Shown: positions 17,893 through 26,359 of the stretch, piece by piece
How the letters are laid out: each line of letters opens with the position of its first letter
Position numbering within the stretch: position 1 is the stretch's first letter
Source: JAGZHZ01 sp963929865
GTDB taxonomy: Bacteria > Bacillota > Clostridia > Lachnospirales > Lachnospiraceae
DNA length: 48,313 nucleotides
Direction of reading: 5' to 3'
Assembly: GCA_963929865.1 (NCBI GenBank)
Contig: CAWVKK010000060.1
Coordinates: 1-48,313 of the forward strand
Notes under the pieces: model-generated
Seen by the model: the letters and a program-made list of their open reading frames with translations, nothing else
Database searches by the model: none
Told to the model about the DNA's origin: nothing
Position numbers and translations under genes: made by a program

Positions 17893-19163
17893 GAAATTTC
17901 ACCTGCCTTAATCAAAGTTTCGCCGCTTTCCAACATGCCGTCCGGATAATCCTCCGGTGTCGTAATGCCTGAAATCGCTGTGTTCTTTCCAACCTTTACG
18001 TTCGCCGGGATATAGGAATTTTCTCCGACGGTTACAAGACCAAAGGAATAAATATTAGGTTTTACTTTATTCGGCACTTCTTCGCCTACTCCAAGAACAG
18101 CGCCTCTGCCGACTTCTACATTTTCTGCGATAATCGCCTTGTCAACGACTGCGCCTTCGTCAATCTTCGTCTCCTTCATGATGATCGAGTTGCGCACCAC
18201 AGCGCCCTTGCCGATTGTGACTCCTGCGCCGATGACGGAATTTTCAACCTCTCCGTAGATCTCACAGCCGTCTCCGATCAGACTTCTGAAAATTTTCGCT
18301 TCCCCGGAGACATACTGCGGCGGAATAATATCCGTCTTTGTGTAAATCTTCCAGAACTCTTCATATAAATTGAATTCCGGAATGATATCGATCAGCTCCA
18401 TGTTTGCTTCCCAGTAAGATCCCAGAGTTCCTACGTCCTTCCAGTATCCGTTGTACTCATATGCGACCAGCTTTCTGCCGTTTTCATGGCAGTACGGAAT
18501 GATGTGCTTTCCAAAATCGCATCCGTTTACATCAGACATAGTGATTAAAGCTTCCTTTAACACTTTCCATGAGAAGATATAGATACCCATCGAAGCGAGA
18601 TTGCTCTTTGGATGTTCCGGTTTCTCCTGGAACTCGGTAATCGTATTTTGGTCATCTGCGATTACGATGCCAAAACGGCTTGCCTCCTCCATCGGAACAG
18701 GCATTACGGCAATGCTGACGTCTGCGTTCGTCGCTTTGTGGAAATCCAGCATAACCTCATAATCCATCTTGTAAATATGATCACCAGATAAAATCAATAC
18801 ATAGTCAGGATTAAAGGATTCCATATACGTCAGGTTCTGATAAATAGCATTTGCCGTACCGGTATACCACTCGCTGTTTGTGCTTTTTTCATATGGAGGC
18901 AGAACCGTAACGCCTCCGATATTTCTGTCCAGATCCCACGGAATACCAATTCCGATATGGGAATTCAGACGTAACGGCTGATACTGCGTCAGCACGCCTA
19001 CTGTATCAATACCAGAATTGATACAGTTGCTCAAAGGAAAATCAATGATTCTATATTTTCCGCCAAAAGCTACAGCTGGTTTTGCTACTTTTGCTGTCAA
19101 TACGCCCAGACGGCTTCCTTGTCCGCCTGCAAGCAGCATTGCGATCATTTCTTTCTTAATCAC
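17889..19163 (-). CDS. glgC: GlgC, catalytic subunit of glucose-1-phosphate adenylyltransferase
   Basis: A 424-residue enzyme making ADP-glucose from glucose-1-phosphate and ATP, the first committed step of glycogen synthesis. Motifs seen are LLAGGQGSRLGVLT, KPAVAFGGKYRIIDFPLSNC, WYTGTANAIYQN, LSGDHIYKMDYE and EFQEKPEHPKS. A C-terminal beta-helix (IGDGCEIYGEVENSVIGAGV) follows. The GTG at 19163 lies 5 bases after GAGGTG and is taken as the start; an in-frame ATG five codons later is possible. It is the first gene of glgC-glgD-spoVG and has a clear promoter at 19198-19226. Glycogen synthase and branching enzyme genes are not in the window. Confidence 0.97.
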   Translation of the reverse strand: MIKKEMIAMLLAGGQGSRLGVLTAKVAKPAVAFGGKYRIIDFPLSNCINSGIDTVGVLTQYQPLRLNSHIGIGIPWDLDRNIGGVTVLPPYEKSTNSEWYTGTANAIYQNLTYMESFNPDYVLILSGDHIYKMDYEVMLDFHKATNADVSIAVMPVPMEEASRFGIVIADDQNTITEFQEKPEHPKSNLASMGIYIFSWKVLKEALITMSDVNGCDFGKHIIPYCHENGRKLVAYEYNGYWKDVGTLGSYWEANMELIDIIPEFNLYEEFWKIYTKTDIIPPQYVSGEAKIFRSLIGDGCEIYGEVENSVIGAGVTIGKGAVVRNSIIMKETKIDEGAVVDKAIIAENVEVGRGAVLGVGEEVPNKVKPNIYSFGLVTVGENSYIPANVKVGKNTAISGITTPEDYPDGMLESGETLIKAGEIS

Positions 19164-19197
19164 GCTATCACCTCTTGTTGTAATTTATTATTTTTTT

Positions 19198-19226
19198 ATT
19201 ATATCACATCTTTTTAAAATAGTGAA
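19198..19226 (-). promoter_or_regulatory. Promoter of glgC-glgD-spoVG
   Basis: On the minus strand, TTCACT (19221-19226) and a perfect TATAAT (19198-19203) are 17 bases apart. The start codon is about 35 bases downstream of the -10. Confidence 0.75.
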
Positions 19227-19455
19227 CATTTTTTACAAAAAATATCAAATAATTTTACCTCTTTTTATCATAATTCATTAATATTTTTCTTTTTTCCTTT
19301 TGACACTTTTCGACATCTTTATACTTTTTTTCTTTTATTTCTCTTTTTCTATTCTATAATTTGTATATTTTTTACATAATATTTTTATTTTTCCTTCTTA
19401 TCTCTCGTTTTTTGCCGTTTTTCTTCCCAATGATCCGCTATTTTGAAAGAAAGGC
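19227..19455. other. AT-rich intergenic spacer between divergent glgC and murC
   Basis: This is most of the 387-base gap between the two divergent genes. It is very T-rich on the plus strand. No gene, RNA or convincing hairpin was recognised in it. The flanking promoters are listed separately. Confidence 0.6.
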
Positions 19456-19484
19456 TTTCCATTTATCCGCGATCAGCGTATAAT
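19456..19484 (+). promoter_or_regulatory. Promoter of murC
   Basis: TTTCCA (19456-19461) and a perfect TATAAT (19479-19484) are 17 bases apart. They lie about 65 bases upstream of the murC ATG, which has an AAAGGAG ribosome site. Confidence 0.65.
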
Positions 19485-19550
19485 AAAGCAGAAACGATCG
19501 TGTCTTTGCCAAATCAAAGATCAGAAAAAATTTAAAGGAGTGGCGATATT

Positions 19551-20933
19551 ATGTATCAGATAGATTTTAACCGCCCGATCCATGTTCATTTCATTGGAAT
19601 CGGAGGGATCAGCATGAGTGGTCTGGCTTCTATTCTATTGGACCGTCATTTTCAGATTTCCGGTTCTGACGCCAAGGAATCACCTCTGACGAAATGGATG
19701 GAAGATAATGGTATTAAAGTCTTCTACGGTCAGCGTGCCTCTAATATTATAGATGGAATTGATCTCGTCGTTTATACGGCCGCAATTCACCCTGACAATC
19801 CGGAATTTGCCGCAGCTGTTCAGAAGAAAATTCCCATGCTTACACGGGCTGAGCTTTTAGGGCAGATTATGGCAAATTATCAGACGCCTATCGCGGTCTC
19901 CGGAACTCACGGAAAAACCACGACAACTTCTATGATTGCGCAGATTCTCCTTGCGGCGGAGTTGGATCCTACCATCTCGGTAGGCGGAATGCTGCAGGCC
20001 ATCCACGGAAATATCCGCGTCGGAAGTTCCCAGCTGTTTTTGGCGGAAGCCTGCGAATATACGAACAGCTTCCTGCATTTCAATCCCAAGATCAGCATTA
20101 TCCTGAATATCGATGCAGATCATCTTGACTTTTTTAAAGATCTAAACGATATCCGCCGTTCTTTCCGGCTTTTTGCCCAAAAGCTTCCGGCAGACGGAGT
20201 TTTGATTATCAACCGCGAGATCCCAGATGTTCAGGAAATTATAGACGGGCTTCCCTGCCGGATTATTTTCTATGGCAAGGATTGTGCCAGCGATTACTCC
20301 GCTTCCAATATCACGTTTGATTCCGTCGGCTGCGCTTCTTTTGACTGCATAGAAAAAGGAGCGCGCATCGGTCATTTTCAGCTGAGCGTTCCCGGTATGC
20401 ACAATGTCTCCAACGCGCTTGCGGCGATTGCTCTGTGCCGTCTGCTGTGCGTCGGCGAGGAGTCGATTGAGAAAGGGCTGAATCAGTTTCACGGCACTGA
20501 CCGCCGCTTCCAATATAAAGGAAGCATCGGGGATGTCACCGTGATCGATGATTATGCTCATCATCCGACGGAAATCCGGGCAACTTTGACTGCTGCGAAA
20601 AATTATCCTCACAGATCGCTCTGGTGCGTCTTCCAGCCTCACACCTACAGCCGGACAAAGGCTTTGATGGATGACTTCGCACAGGCGCTGTCCCTGGCGG
20701 ATCATGTCATTTTGGCCGACATCTATCCTGCCAGAGAGACAGACAATCTCGGCATCAGCTCTGAAACGCTGAAGGAAAAAATCGCGGCTCTTGGGACGGA
20801 CGTCCATTATTTTCCATCCTTCGACCAGATCGAAACCTTTATTCTCAGCAGCTGTGTTCCCGGCGATCTGCTCATCACGATGGGAGCCGGAGACGTCGTA
20901 AAAATCGGTGAAAATTTATTAGGCAATTCTTAA
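19551..20933 (+). CDS. murC: UDP-N-acetylmuramate--L-alanine ligase MurC
   Basis: A 460-residue cytoplasmic Mur ligase that adds the first amino acid (L-Ala) to UDP-MurNAc in peptidoglycan synthesis. The N-terminal Rossmann domain has HFIGIGGISMSGLA. The central ATPase has the P-loop VSGTHGKTTTTSM near residues 116-128 and EACEYTNSFLHF. The C-terminal part has HGTDRRFQ and VIDDYAHHPTEIRAT with CVFQPHTYSRTKAL. These motifs are complete and the length is normal. The AAAGGAG ribosome site is 10 bases upstream of the ATG. It is followed by the DnaA-box region and the primosome genes on the same strand. Confidence 0.98.
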   Translation: MYQIDFNRPIHVHFIGIGGISMSGLASILLDRHFQISGSDAKESPLTKWMEDNGIKVFYGQRASNIIDGIDLVVYTAAIHPDNPEFAAAVQKKIPMLTRAELLGQIMANYQTPIAVSGTHGKTTTTSMIAQILLAAELDPTISVGGMLQAIHGNIRVGSSQLFLAEACEYTNSFLHFNPKISIILNIDADHLDFFKDLNDIRRSFRLFAQKLPADGVLIINREIPDVQEIIDGLPCRIIFYGKDCASDYSASNITFDSVGCASFDCIEKGARIGHFQLSVPGMHNVSNALAAIALCRLLCVGEESIEKGLNQFHGTDRRFQYKGSIGDVTVIDDYAHHPTEIRATLTAAKNYPHRSLWCVFQPHTYSRTKALMDDFAQALSLADHVILADIYPARETDNLGISSETLKEKIAALGTDVHYFPSFDQIETFILSSCVPGDLLITMGAGDVVKIGENLLGNS

Positions 20934-20937
20934 GGAC

Positions 20938-21158
20938 TTATCCACATACTATTTTTTCTTTCTCTAAATGGTATGTGGATAACTGTGTGGATAACTTATT
21001 TTACATAACAACGGAAAATAATATTTGATTTCAGCCGAAATCTCGATCATTCCTCTGTTTTTTCAGTTTACATTTTTAAAGTTATCCACACAGTTATCCA
21101 CATTATCCACATTTTCATTTTTTCTGTTATCCACATCTTATCCACACAGTTATCCACT
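20938..21158. promoter_or_regulatory. Cluster of nine DnaA boxes upstream of the dnaD-like gene
   Basis: The 401-base murC-dnaD gap holds eight exact copies of the DnaA box TTATCCACA and one copy with a last-base change. Forward boxes are at 20938-20946, 21082-21090, 21094-21102, 21103-21111, 21127-21135, 21138-21146 and 21150-21158 (ending CACT). Reverse boxes (TGTGGATAA) are at 20974-20982 and 20986-20994. Several neighbours are spaced 11-12 bases apart. The stretch between the two sub-clusters (20995-21081) is AT-rich. The first two boxes are the ends of a 17-bp inverted repeat with one mismatch. No dnaA or dnaN lies nearby, so this may be a DnaA-dependent control region of the primosome operon or a DnaA-titration or initiation site. 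Confidence 0.9.
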
Positions 21159-21209
21159 ATCTGACAGCGATTCCTCAAAAAACTGGCTGTTCTCTTTTTT
21201 TTCGAGTTG

Positions 21210-21218
21210 TGGTATACT
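21210..21218 (+). promoter_or_regulatory. Extended -10 promoter of the dnaD-dnaC genes
   Basis: TGGTATACT matches an extended -10 (TGnTATACT). No good -35 hexamer is present 16-18 bases upstream. It lies about 50 bases downstream of the last DnaA box and 115 bases upstream of the dnaD-like start, so DnaA bound at the boxes could influence it. Confidence 0.55.
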
Positions 21219-21334
21219 TATTAGACCATAACAGAACCGAAATCACTGTTCACGGAGACCCTGCATGTTCCTAGCCGCATTCCCTCAGACTTATCGTCTG
21301 CAGAACTCCAAAATTCCGAAACGTAGGTGACCAA

Positions 21335-22402
21335 ATGAATCCATTATTTTTACACACGAACCAAGCAAAAAATACGACGATCATACAAAATCAGTTTATC
21401 GATCAATATATGGCTTCCGCAAGCGGCGAATATGTCAAGCTTTATCTGTATCTGCTGCGCTGCGCTCAGTCGGAGGAAGAAATTTCTTTTACCGCGATCG
21501 CAGATCTTCTGGACCATACGGAAAAGGATATCAAACGCGGTCTTGCCTACTGGGAAAAGCTGGGACTGCTCCGTCTCACAAAAAATGAAGGGGGCTGGAT
21601 TACGGATGTCACATTTTTAGACATCCCTTCTGTGAAGGAGAACCCTGCGCAGCCGCAGCAGCCTGCTGTTTTGTCTGCTTCCTCGCCTGCTTCCGCAGCC
21701 TCCTCCCCTTCATCCTACAAGTTTTCGGAATCCGGAAAGCTCACTCCGGAAAAGCTGGCTTTTTTACAGTCAAAGGAAGATATCCAGCAGCTTTTTTTTA
21801 TTGCCGAGCAGTACCTGGGAAAGACGCTCGACTCCACCGAGATTTCTACCATCCTCTATTTTTATGACGGGCTTCATTTCTCCTCCGATCTGATCGAATA
21901 TCTGATCGAGTACTGTGTCTCAAAGGGGTGCGGAAACTGCCGCTATATGGAAACAGTCGCCATGTCCTGGGCGAAGGAGGGCATTCGGACTGTCGCTCAG
22001 GCAAAGCAGAGTATTCTCCAGTACAATAAAACATATTTCGCTATCCTGCGCGCCTTCGGCATCCGCGGCCGCAATCCGGTTGACTCTGAAATTGAATCTA
22101 TGTCGCGGTGGCTGAAGGAATACGAGCTTTCTCCCGATTTGATCATCGAGGCGTGCCACCGGACGATCGACCGGATTCACCAGCCTAATTTTTCTTATGC
22201 CGAAAAGATTCTGGTCAGCTGGAAAAACAACGGCATTAAAACGGTAGAGCAGATGAAATCGTTTGAGGATCAGCAAAAGCTGAAGCGCCCCGCTGCGTCC
22301 GCGCTTTCCTCTTCCGCTGCGTCAAACAACCGTTTCAACAATTTTCATCAGCGTCAGTATGACTTTGACCAGCTTGAAAAGCAGCTTTTAAATGCCGATT
22401 AG
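21335..22402 (+). CDS. DnaD-domain primosome protein
   Basis: A 355-residue protein with an N-terminal winged-helix-like region (about residues 30-95) and an Ala/Ser/Pro-rich linker (about 103-127). Two DnaD/DnaB-type C-terminal modules follow. The first runs from about 137 to 220 and ends with the YMETVAMSWAKEGI element, a YxxxIxxxW-type motif. The second, from about 240 to 320, has the matching YAEKILVSWKNNGI. In Firmicutes such proteins remodel DNA and help DnaC/DnaI load the replicative helicase. The helicase-loader gene follows 50 bases downstream. The ATG has a TAGGTGA ribosome site. The DnaA boxes upstream suggest coupling to replication initiation. Confidence 0.93.
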   Translation: MNPLFLHTNQAKNTTIIQNQFIDQYMASASGEYVKLYLYLLRCAQSEEEISFTAIADLLDHTEKDIKRGLAYWEKLGLLRLTKNEGGWITDVTFLDIPSVKENPAQPQQPAVLSASSPASAASSPSSYKFSESGKLTPEKLAFLQSKEDIQQLFFIAEQYLGKTLDSTEISTILYFYDGLHFSSDLIEYLIEYCVSKGCGNCRYMETVAMSWAKEGIRTVAQAKQSILQYNKTYFAILRAFGIRGRNPVDSEIESMSRWLKEYELSPDLIIEACHRTIDRIHQPNFSYAEKILVSWKNNGIKTVEQMKSFEDQQKLKRPAASALSSSAASNNRFNNFHQRQYDFDQLEKQLLNAD

Positions 22403-22452
22403 GGAAATCTGCCGCTGTTTTCTGCCAACGATAAAGAAAGGAGATCGTATCA

Positions 22453-23445
22453 TTGCCTTTGAAAAATTCTCAGTATGACGCCATTTTGCGCACGTATCAG
22501 CAGACTCAGCTTGAAAACAAGCACCGCCAGGATCTCTGTATCCAGAACGCCTACCAGAAAATTCCAGAACTCTCAAAGATCGACGGGCAGATTTCTTCTC
22601 TGTGCGTCAGCCGCGCCAAAAGACTGCTTTCCGGGGAGGACCATGCGCTGGACGACCTGAAGGAGCAAATCCGTCTTCTCTCCGAGAAAAGAGCGCAGGC
22701 TTTGGAGCGGCACGGTTTTCCCAGCGACTATCTTGAACTGCACTATACGTGCCCCGACTGCAAAGATACCGGCTTCGCCGGGAATGAAAAATGCCATTGC
22801 TTTAAGCAGAGGGAAATCGATCTCCTCTATATGCAGTCTAATGTCCGGGAAGTTTTAGAGACCGAAAATTTTTCAAATTTTACCTACCGTTACTATTCTG
22901 CGGACATTATCAATCCTGCTACCGGTCTGTCTGCCTTGGATACGGCAAAAAAAGTGGTGGGCGAATGCAAAAGCTTTCTTCTTTCTTTTGACACGTCTCC
23001 TGGAAATCTCTTCTTCTATGGAGATACCGGGGTCGGAAAAACCTTTTTATCCCACTGCATTGCAAAATGGCTGATCGATCATGCGTATTCCGTCATCTAT
23101 TTTTCGGCGTTTCAGCTTTTCGATTTATTTGCCAGATATACGTTTTCCCGCGCCGAGGATGCGGTGGAGTTTTATCCCTATGTGTTTGACTGCGACCTTT
23201 TGATTATCGACGACCTGGGAACCGAGCTGACAAACTCGTTTGTCTCGGCACAGCTTTTTCTGTGCGTCAACGAACGCCTGATCCGTCGGAAAAGTACGAT
23301 CATCTCGACCAACCTCCCTATGGACCGTTTTTCTGATACGTATTCAGAGCGGGTTTTTTCCCGGATTACAAGCAATTATACGATGTGCAAGCTGATAGGG
23401 GACGATATCCGTATCCAAAAAAAATTATCGGGAAGAAAGACTTGA
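22453..23445 (+). CDS. Replicative helicase loader, DnaC/DnaI-type AAA+ ATPase
   Basis: A 330-residue AAA+ protein. The N-terminal helical region is followed by a four-cysteine zinc-binding motif (C100-PD-C103 and C114-H-C116). The ATPase domain has Walker A YGDTGVGKTFLS near residues 189-200, Walker B LLIIDDLGTE near 249-258, and the sensor segment STIISTNLPMDRF. This matches DnaI-type loaders that deliver DnaB-family helicase to DNA opened by DnaA. The start is a TTG at 22453, 9 bases after AAAGGAG; no ATG is suitably placed. It follows the DnaD-like gene in the same direction, an arrangement common in Clostridia. Confidence 0.93.
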   Translation: MPLKNSQYDAILRTYQQTQLENKHRQDLCIQNAYQKIPELSKIDGQISSLCVSRAKRLLSGEDHALDDLKEQIRLLSEKRAQALERHGFPSDYLELHYTCPDCKDTGFAGNEKCHCFKQREIDLLYMQSNVREVLETENFSNFTYRYYSADIINPATGLSALDTAKKVVGECKSFLLSFDTSPGNLFFYGDTGVGKTFLSHCIAKWLIDHAYSVIYFSAFQLFDLFARYTFSRAEDAVEFYPYVFDCDLLIIDDLGTELTNSFVSAQLFLCVNERLIRRKSTIISTNLPMDRFSDTYSERVFSRITSNYTMCKLIGDDIRIQKKLSGRKT

Positions 23446-23469
23446 CCTGACCGGGCTTTGTGTTAAACT
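23442..23469 (+). promoter_or_regulatory. Putative promoter of prs
   Basis: TTGACC (23442-23447) and TAAACT (23464-23469) are 16 bases apart, just after the helicase-loader stop codon and about 50 bases upstream of the prs start. The -10 is only a moderate match. Confidence 0.5.
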
Positions 23470-23520
23470 ATAGTAGCTATCAATTACTTAATTCTTATCA
23501 AAAATGGAGGAAAAGATATC

Positions 23521-24705
23521 ATGCAAACAACGGATGAACGCAATCTTGAAACGATTCCAGTCGGATCTTTGGGTATTATCCCGCTGGAAAGCTGCAAAAC
23601 TCTCGGTGAAAAAATCGATGCTTACCTCGTAAAGTGGCGCCATGAAAGGAATCATGCCGACGCCGCTACCGCTGCATTTGAAGGATACCAAAGAGACAGT
23701 TACATCATTCAGGCTGCGACCCCCCGTTTTGGATCCGGAGAAGCAAAAGGAATTATAAAAGAATCTGTTCGCGGCGACGACTTATATATTCTGGTGGACG
23801 TCTGCAACTACAGCATGACTTATTCTCTCTACGGAAATATCAATCATATGTCGCCTGACGATCATTTTCAGGACTTAAAGCGTGTCATTGCCGCAGTGGG
23901 CGGTAAAGCGAAAAGGATTACGGTCATCATGCCATTTTTATATGAAAGCCGTCAGCACAGGCGAAACGGACGGGAATCATTAGACTGCGCGCTTGCCCTT
24001 CAGGAATTAGTGGATATGAACGTCGACAACATCATCACATTCGACGCGCATGATCCCCGTGTTCAGAATGCGATTCCTCTGCATGGATTTGAAACCGTAC
24101 AGCCTGCCTATCAGTTTATCAAAGGTCTGTTCCGCGCTGCCCCCGACATCCGCCTCGACCCTCAGCATCTGATGGTGATCAGCCCTGATGAGGGCGGCAC
24201 GAGCCGCGCGATCTATATGGCGAATGTTCTCGGAATCGACATGGGCATGTTCTACAAGAGAAGAGATTACGCCCACATTGTAAACGGGACAAATCCGATC
24301 GTCGCACATGAATTTCTGGGAACGGACGTCGAGGGAAAAGACATGATCATCATCGACGATATGATTTCTTCCGGCGGAAGTGTGATCGACGTCGCAAAGG
24401 AACTCAAATCCCGCAAAGCCGGACGCATTTTTATCTGCGCCACTTTCGGCCTGTTTACAAACGGGCTTGAAAAATTTGACCGCGCTTACGAGGACGGACT
24501 GTTTGACTTCGTCCTGACGACAAACCTTGTCTATCAGACGCCTGAGCTGCTCTCCAAACCGTACTATGTCAACTGTGACATGAGCAAATACATCGCCTAT
24601 ATCATTGACACCTTAAATCACGATGCATCGATCAGCTCGCTTTTAAGTCCGAATAAGCGTATTCAGAAATTCCTTGCCAAGCGCAAACAGCAGACGCAGC
24701 AGTAA
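23521..24705 (+). CDS. prs: Ribose-phosphate pyrophosphokinase
   Basis: A 394-residue enzyme making PRPP from ribose-5-phosphate and ATP for nucleotide, His and Trp synthesis. Recognised elements are the MPFLYESRQHRRNGRESLDC region in place of the usual RQD/R loop, ITFDAHDPRVQNAIP, VISPDEGGTSRA, the flexible loop YKRRDY, and the PRPP-binding loop MIIIDDMISSGGSVID. It is about 75 residues longer than the classical enzyme of roughly 315 residues, with extra sequence at both ends. I believe this longer form is common in Lachnospiraceae-type genomes. The ATG follows GGAGGAAAAGATATC. A strong hairpin terminator follows it. Confidence 0.93.
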   Translation: MQTTDERNLETIPVGSLGIIPLESCKTLGEKIDAYLVKWRHERNHADAATAAFEGYQRDSYIIQAATPRFGSGEAKGIIKESVRGDDLYILVDVCNYSMTYSLYGNINHMSPDDHFQDLKRVIAAVGGKAKRITVIMPFLYESRQHRRNGRESLDCALALQELVDMNVDNIITFDAHDPRVQNAIPLHGFETVQPAYQFIKGLFRAAPDIRLDPQHLMVISPDEGGTSRAIYMANVLGIDMGMFYKRRDYAHIVNGTNPIVAHEFLGTDVEGKDMIIIDDMISSGGSVIDVAKELKSRKAGRIFICATFGLFTNGLEKFDRAYEDGLFDFVLTTNLVYQTPELLSKPYYVNCDMSKYIAYIIDTLNHDASISSLLSPNKRIQKFLAKRKQQTQQ

Positions 24706-24710
24706 GGATG

Positions 24711-24760
24711 AAAAGGCGGGTATGCCTCGCCCGTTTCCGGGCGGCATACCGCCTTTTTTT
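24711..24760 (+). terminator. Intrinsic terminator of prs
   Basis: AAAGGCGGGTATGCC pairs with GGCATACCGCCTTT, with one bulged G, around a GC-rich inner hairpin. It is followed by seven T residues. It lies between the convergent prs and ATPase genes. Confidence 0.88.
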
Positions 24761-24778
24761 GAATCGCTGAACCGCTTC

Positions 24779-26329
24779 CTAGACGCCCTCTTCCTCCTGG
24801 ACGAGTTCCCTTAGAAGCTCTCTCTCTCTTTTGTGGCACGTAAACAGCAGAACCTGGCGGTTGCTGTGGTAGAGCCAGCGCAGCGTCTCTTTGAGTCTTC
24901 TTTCGTCATACATGACAAACACATCGTCCAAAATAACCGGAAGCCTTTCCTTCTGGAAGAAAAAATCTCCGACCGCCATGCGCACTGCAAAATAAATCTG
25001 GTCCATCGTTCCCCGGCTGACCTGGTACAGATAGAGCAGACGCTCCTGCGTGTCAATCCGCACATTCATTTTCTCATCCAAAAATACCTTTCGGTAGCGT
25101 CCTCTTGTGATTTTCGATAAAATTTCTGAAACTCTTTCGTTGAGACCCTTGCTGAATTCCTGGTACATCTCTGCCGAGAGTTCCCGGATCGTATTTTCTG
25201 CGATCTGAAGTCCCTCGATTTTCTGATCCGTCTTTTCATCATGAAGACTTTCCTTTTCTTCTTCGAGCATCTCTCTTAGATTTTCCGTCTGCATGATCTT
25301 TTCTCTGATTTCTTCCTGCAAGATCTCCTGCTTTCCGCTGAGCTTCTCCTCCTCCAGCTCCATCTTTTTTAAAATCTGCTCTTCTTTTCTCACTCTGTCC
25401 TGACTCTTTTTCTCAGAACGCTGCTTTTTCGTCTGAATCTGGAAAAACAGAAACATCAAAGCGAGAAGGTCCACCGCCGCAATCACTGCGATCAGCCACG
25501 CATACCGGTACAGATACTCGGAAATCAAGATCGCGCCGGCGCCCGCCGCAATCTGAATCAGAACCGCCGTCATCCAAAGTCCGATATTGCTGTGTTTTTC
25601 CTCTTCTTCTCCCTGGCGGCTCTGCATAAACTGCGAACGCCGTTCTTTTTTCTGAATCAGCTGCTCGCTTTGTTCCTGCGTCTGCCTGCGCAGCTCTTCG
25701 AGCTCTTTTTCCAGCTCTTTTAATTTTGCCTTTGTTTTTTTTATGCTTTCCTTTTTTTCGTCCTGATTCTTTTTTCGTTTTCTCTCCAGCTCTTGTCTCT
25801 TCTCTCTCAGGCTTGTCAGCGCTTCTCTTACGTTAAACTGTCCTTCCTCCTGGCAGTTCGCGACAAAATTTCGAATCTCGTCGGCAAGCTCTTCTGCCGT
25901 CTCGCTGCTTCTCTGCGTGACAAAAACCGTATTGCAGAAGGCAGCCTCGTTAAAGCCGTCCAGCAATTCTCTGATCTTTTCCTGATCAGGCTCTAATTCC
26001 GCTCCGTCTGTCTCGCAGAACAATTGTACACGCTGTCCGTCCGGTCCAAAGCTTCTGCTGAGACGGTAGCTTTTTTCTCCGCTTTCAAAGCGGATTGTCC
26101 CGGCATAATGGGAAGGGTTATCCCAAGGCTCCCGCAAAACATACTCATTATTTTTGGAAGCTTTTCCTCTTTCCTTCTCCATTCCAAACAGCATGGCTCT
26201 GATGAAGGCGTGAAGAGTCGTTTTTCCCATTTCATTCTCCCCGTAGAGGACATTTAGTCCTCCGTGAAAGCGAATGCTCTCGTTTTGAAATTTTCCAAAA
26301 TGTTTGATCTGAAGTTCTTTGATTTCCAT
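24779..26329 (-). CDS. Short SbcC/YhaN-like ATPase with membrane helices in its coiled coil
   Basis: A 516-residue SMC/Rad50-type ATPase. The N terminus MEIKELQIKHFGKFQNESIR and Walker A YGENEMGKTTLHAF (about residues 29-42) are typical of the SbcC/YhaN group. The C-terminal half has a signature-like SRGTMDQIYFAVRMAVGD and Walker B LPVILDDVFVMYDE. Between them is a short coiled coil (about 170-245 and 300-375). Its tip carries two hydrophobic helices (about 250-270 and 275-297) where a zinc hook would be expected. The enzyme is therefore probably membrane-anchored. It is about half the length of SbcC. It lies 30 bases downstream of its likely nuclease partner. A role in DNA end processing at the membrane is inferred, by comparison with Bacillus YhaN/YhaO. 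Confidence 0.85.
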   Translation of the reverse strand: MEIKELQIKHFGKFQNESIRFHGGLNVLYGENEMGKTTLHAFIRAMLFGMEKERGKASKNNEYVLREPWDNPSHYAGTIRFESGEKSYRLSRSFGPDGQRVQLFCETDGAELEPDQEKIRELLDGFNEAAFCNTVFVTQRSSETAEELADEIRNFVANCQEEGQFNVREALTSLREKRQELERKRKKNQDEKKESIKKTKAKLKELEKELEELRRQTQEQSEQLIQKKERRSQFMQSRQGEEEEKHSNIGLWMTAVLIQIAAGAGAILISEYLYRYAWLIAVIAAVDLLALMFLFFQIQTKKQRSEKKSQDRVRKEEQILKKMELEEEKLSGKQEILQEEIREKIMQTENLREMLEEEKESLHDEKTDQKIEGLQIAENTIRELSAEMYQEFSKGLNERVSEILSKITRGRYRKVFLDEKMNVRIDTQERLLYLYQVSRGTMDQIYFAVRMAVGDFFFQKERLPVILDDVFVMYDERRLKETLRWLYHSNRQVLLFTCHKRERELLRELVQEEEGV

Positions 26330-26359
26330 ATTTTTCCGCCTTATACGGCTCTCCTTCTC

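Noticed and set aside
20938..21158. Chromosomal replication origin
   Set aside because: The DnaA boxes are dense enough, but dnaA, dnaN, recF, gyrA/B and rpmH are not near. Gene orientation to the right does not keep diverging. I leave it as a regulatory or accessory site.
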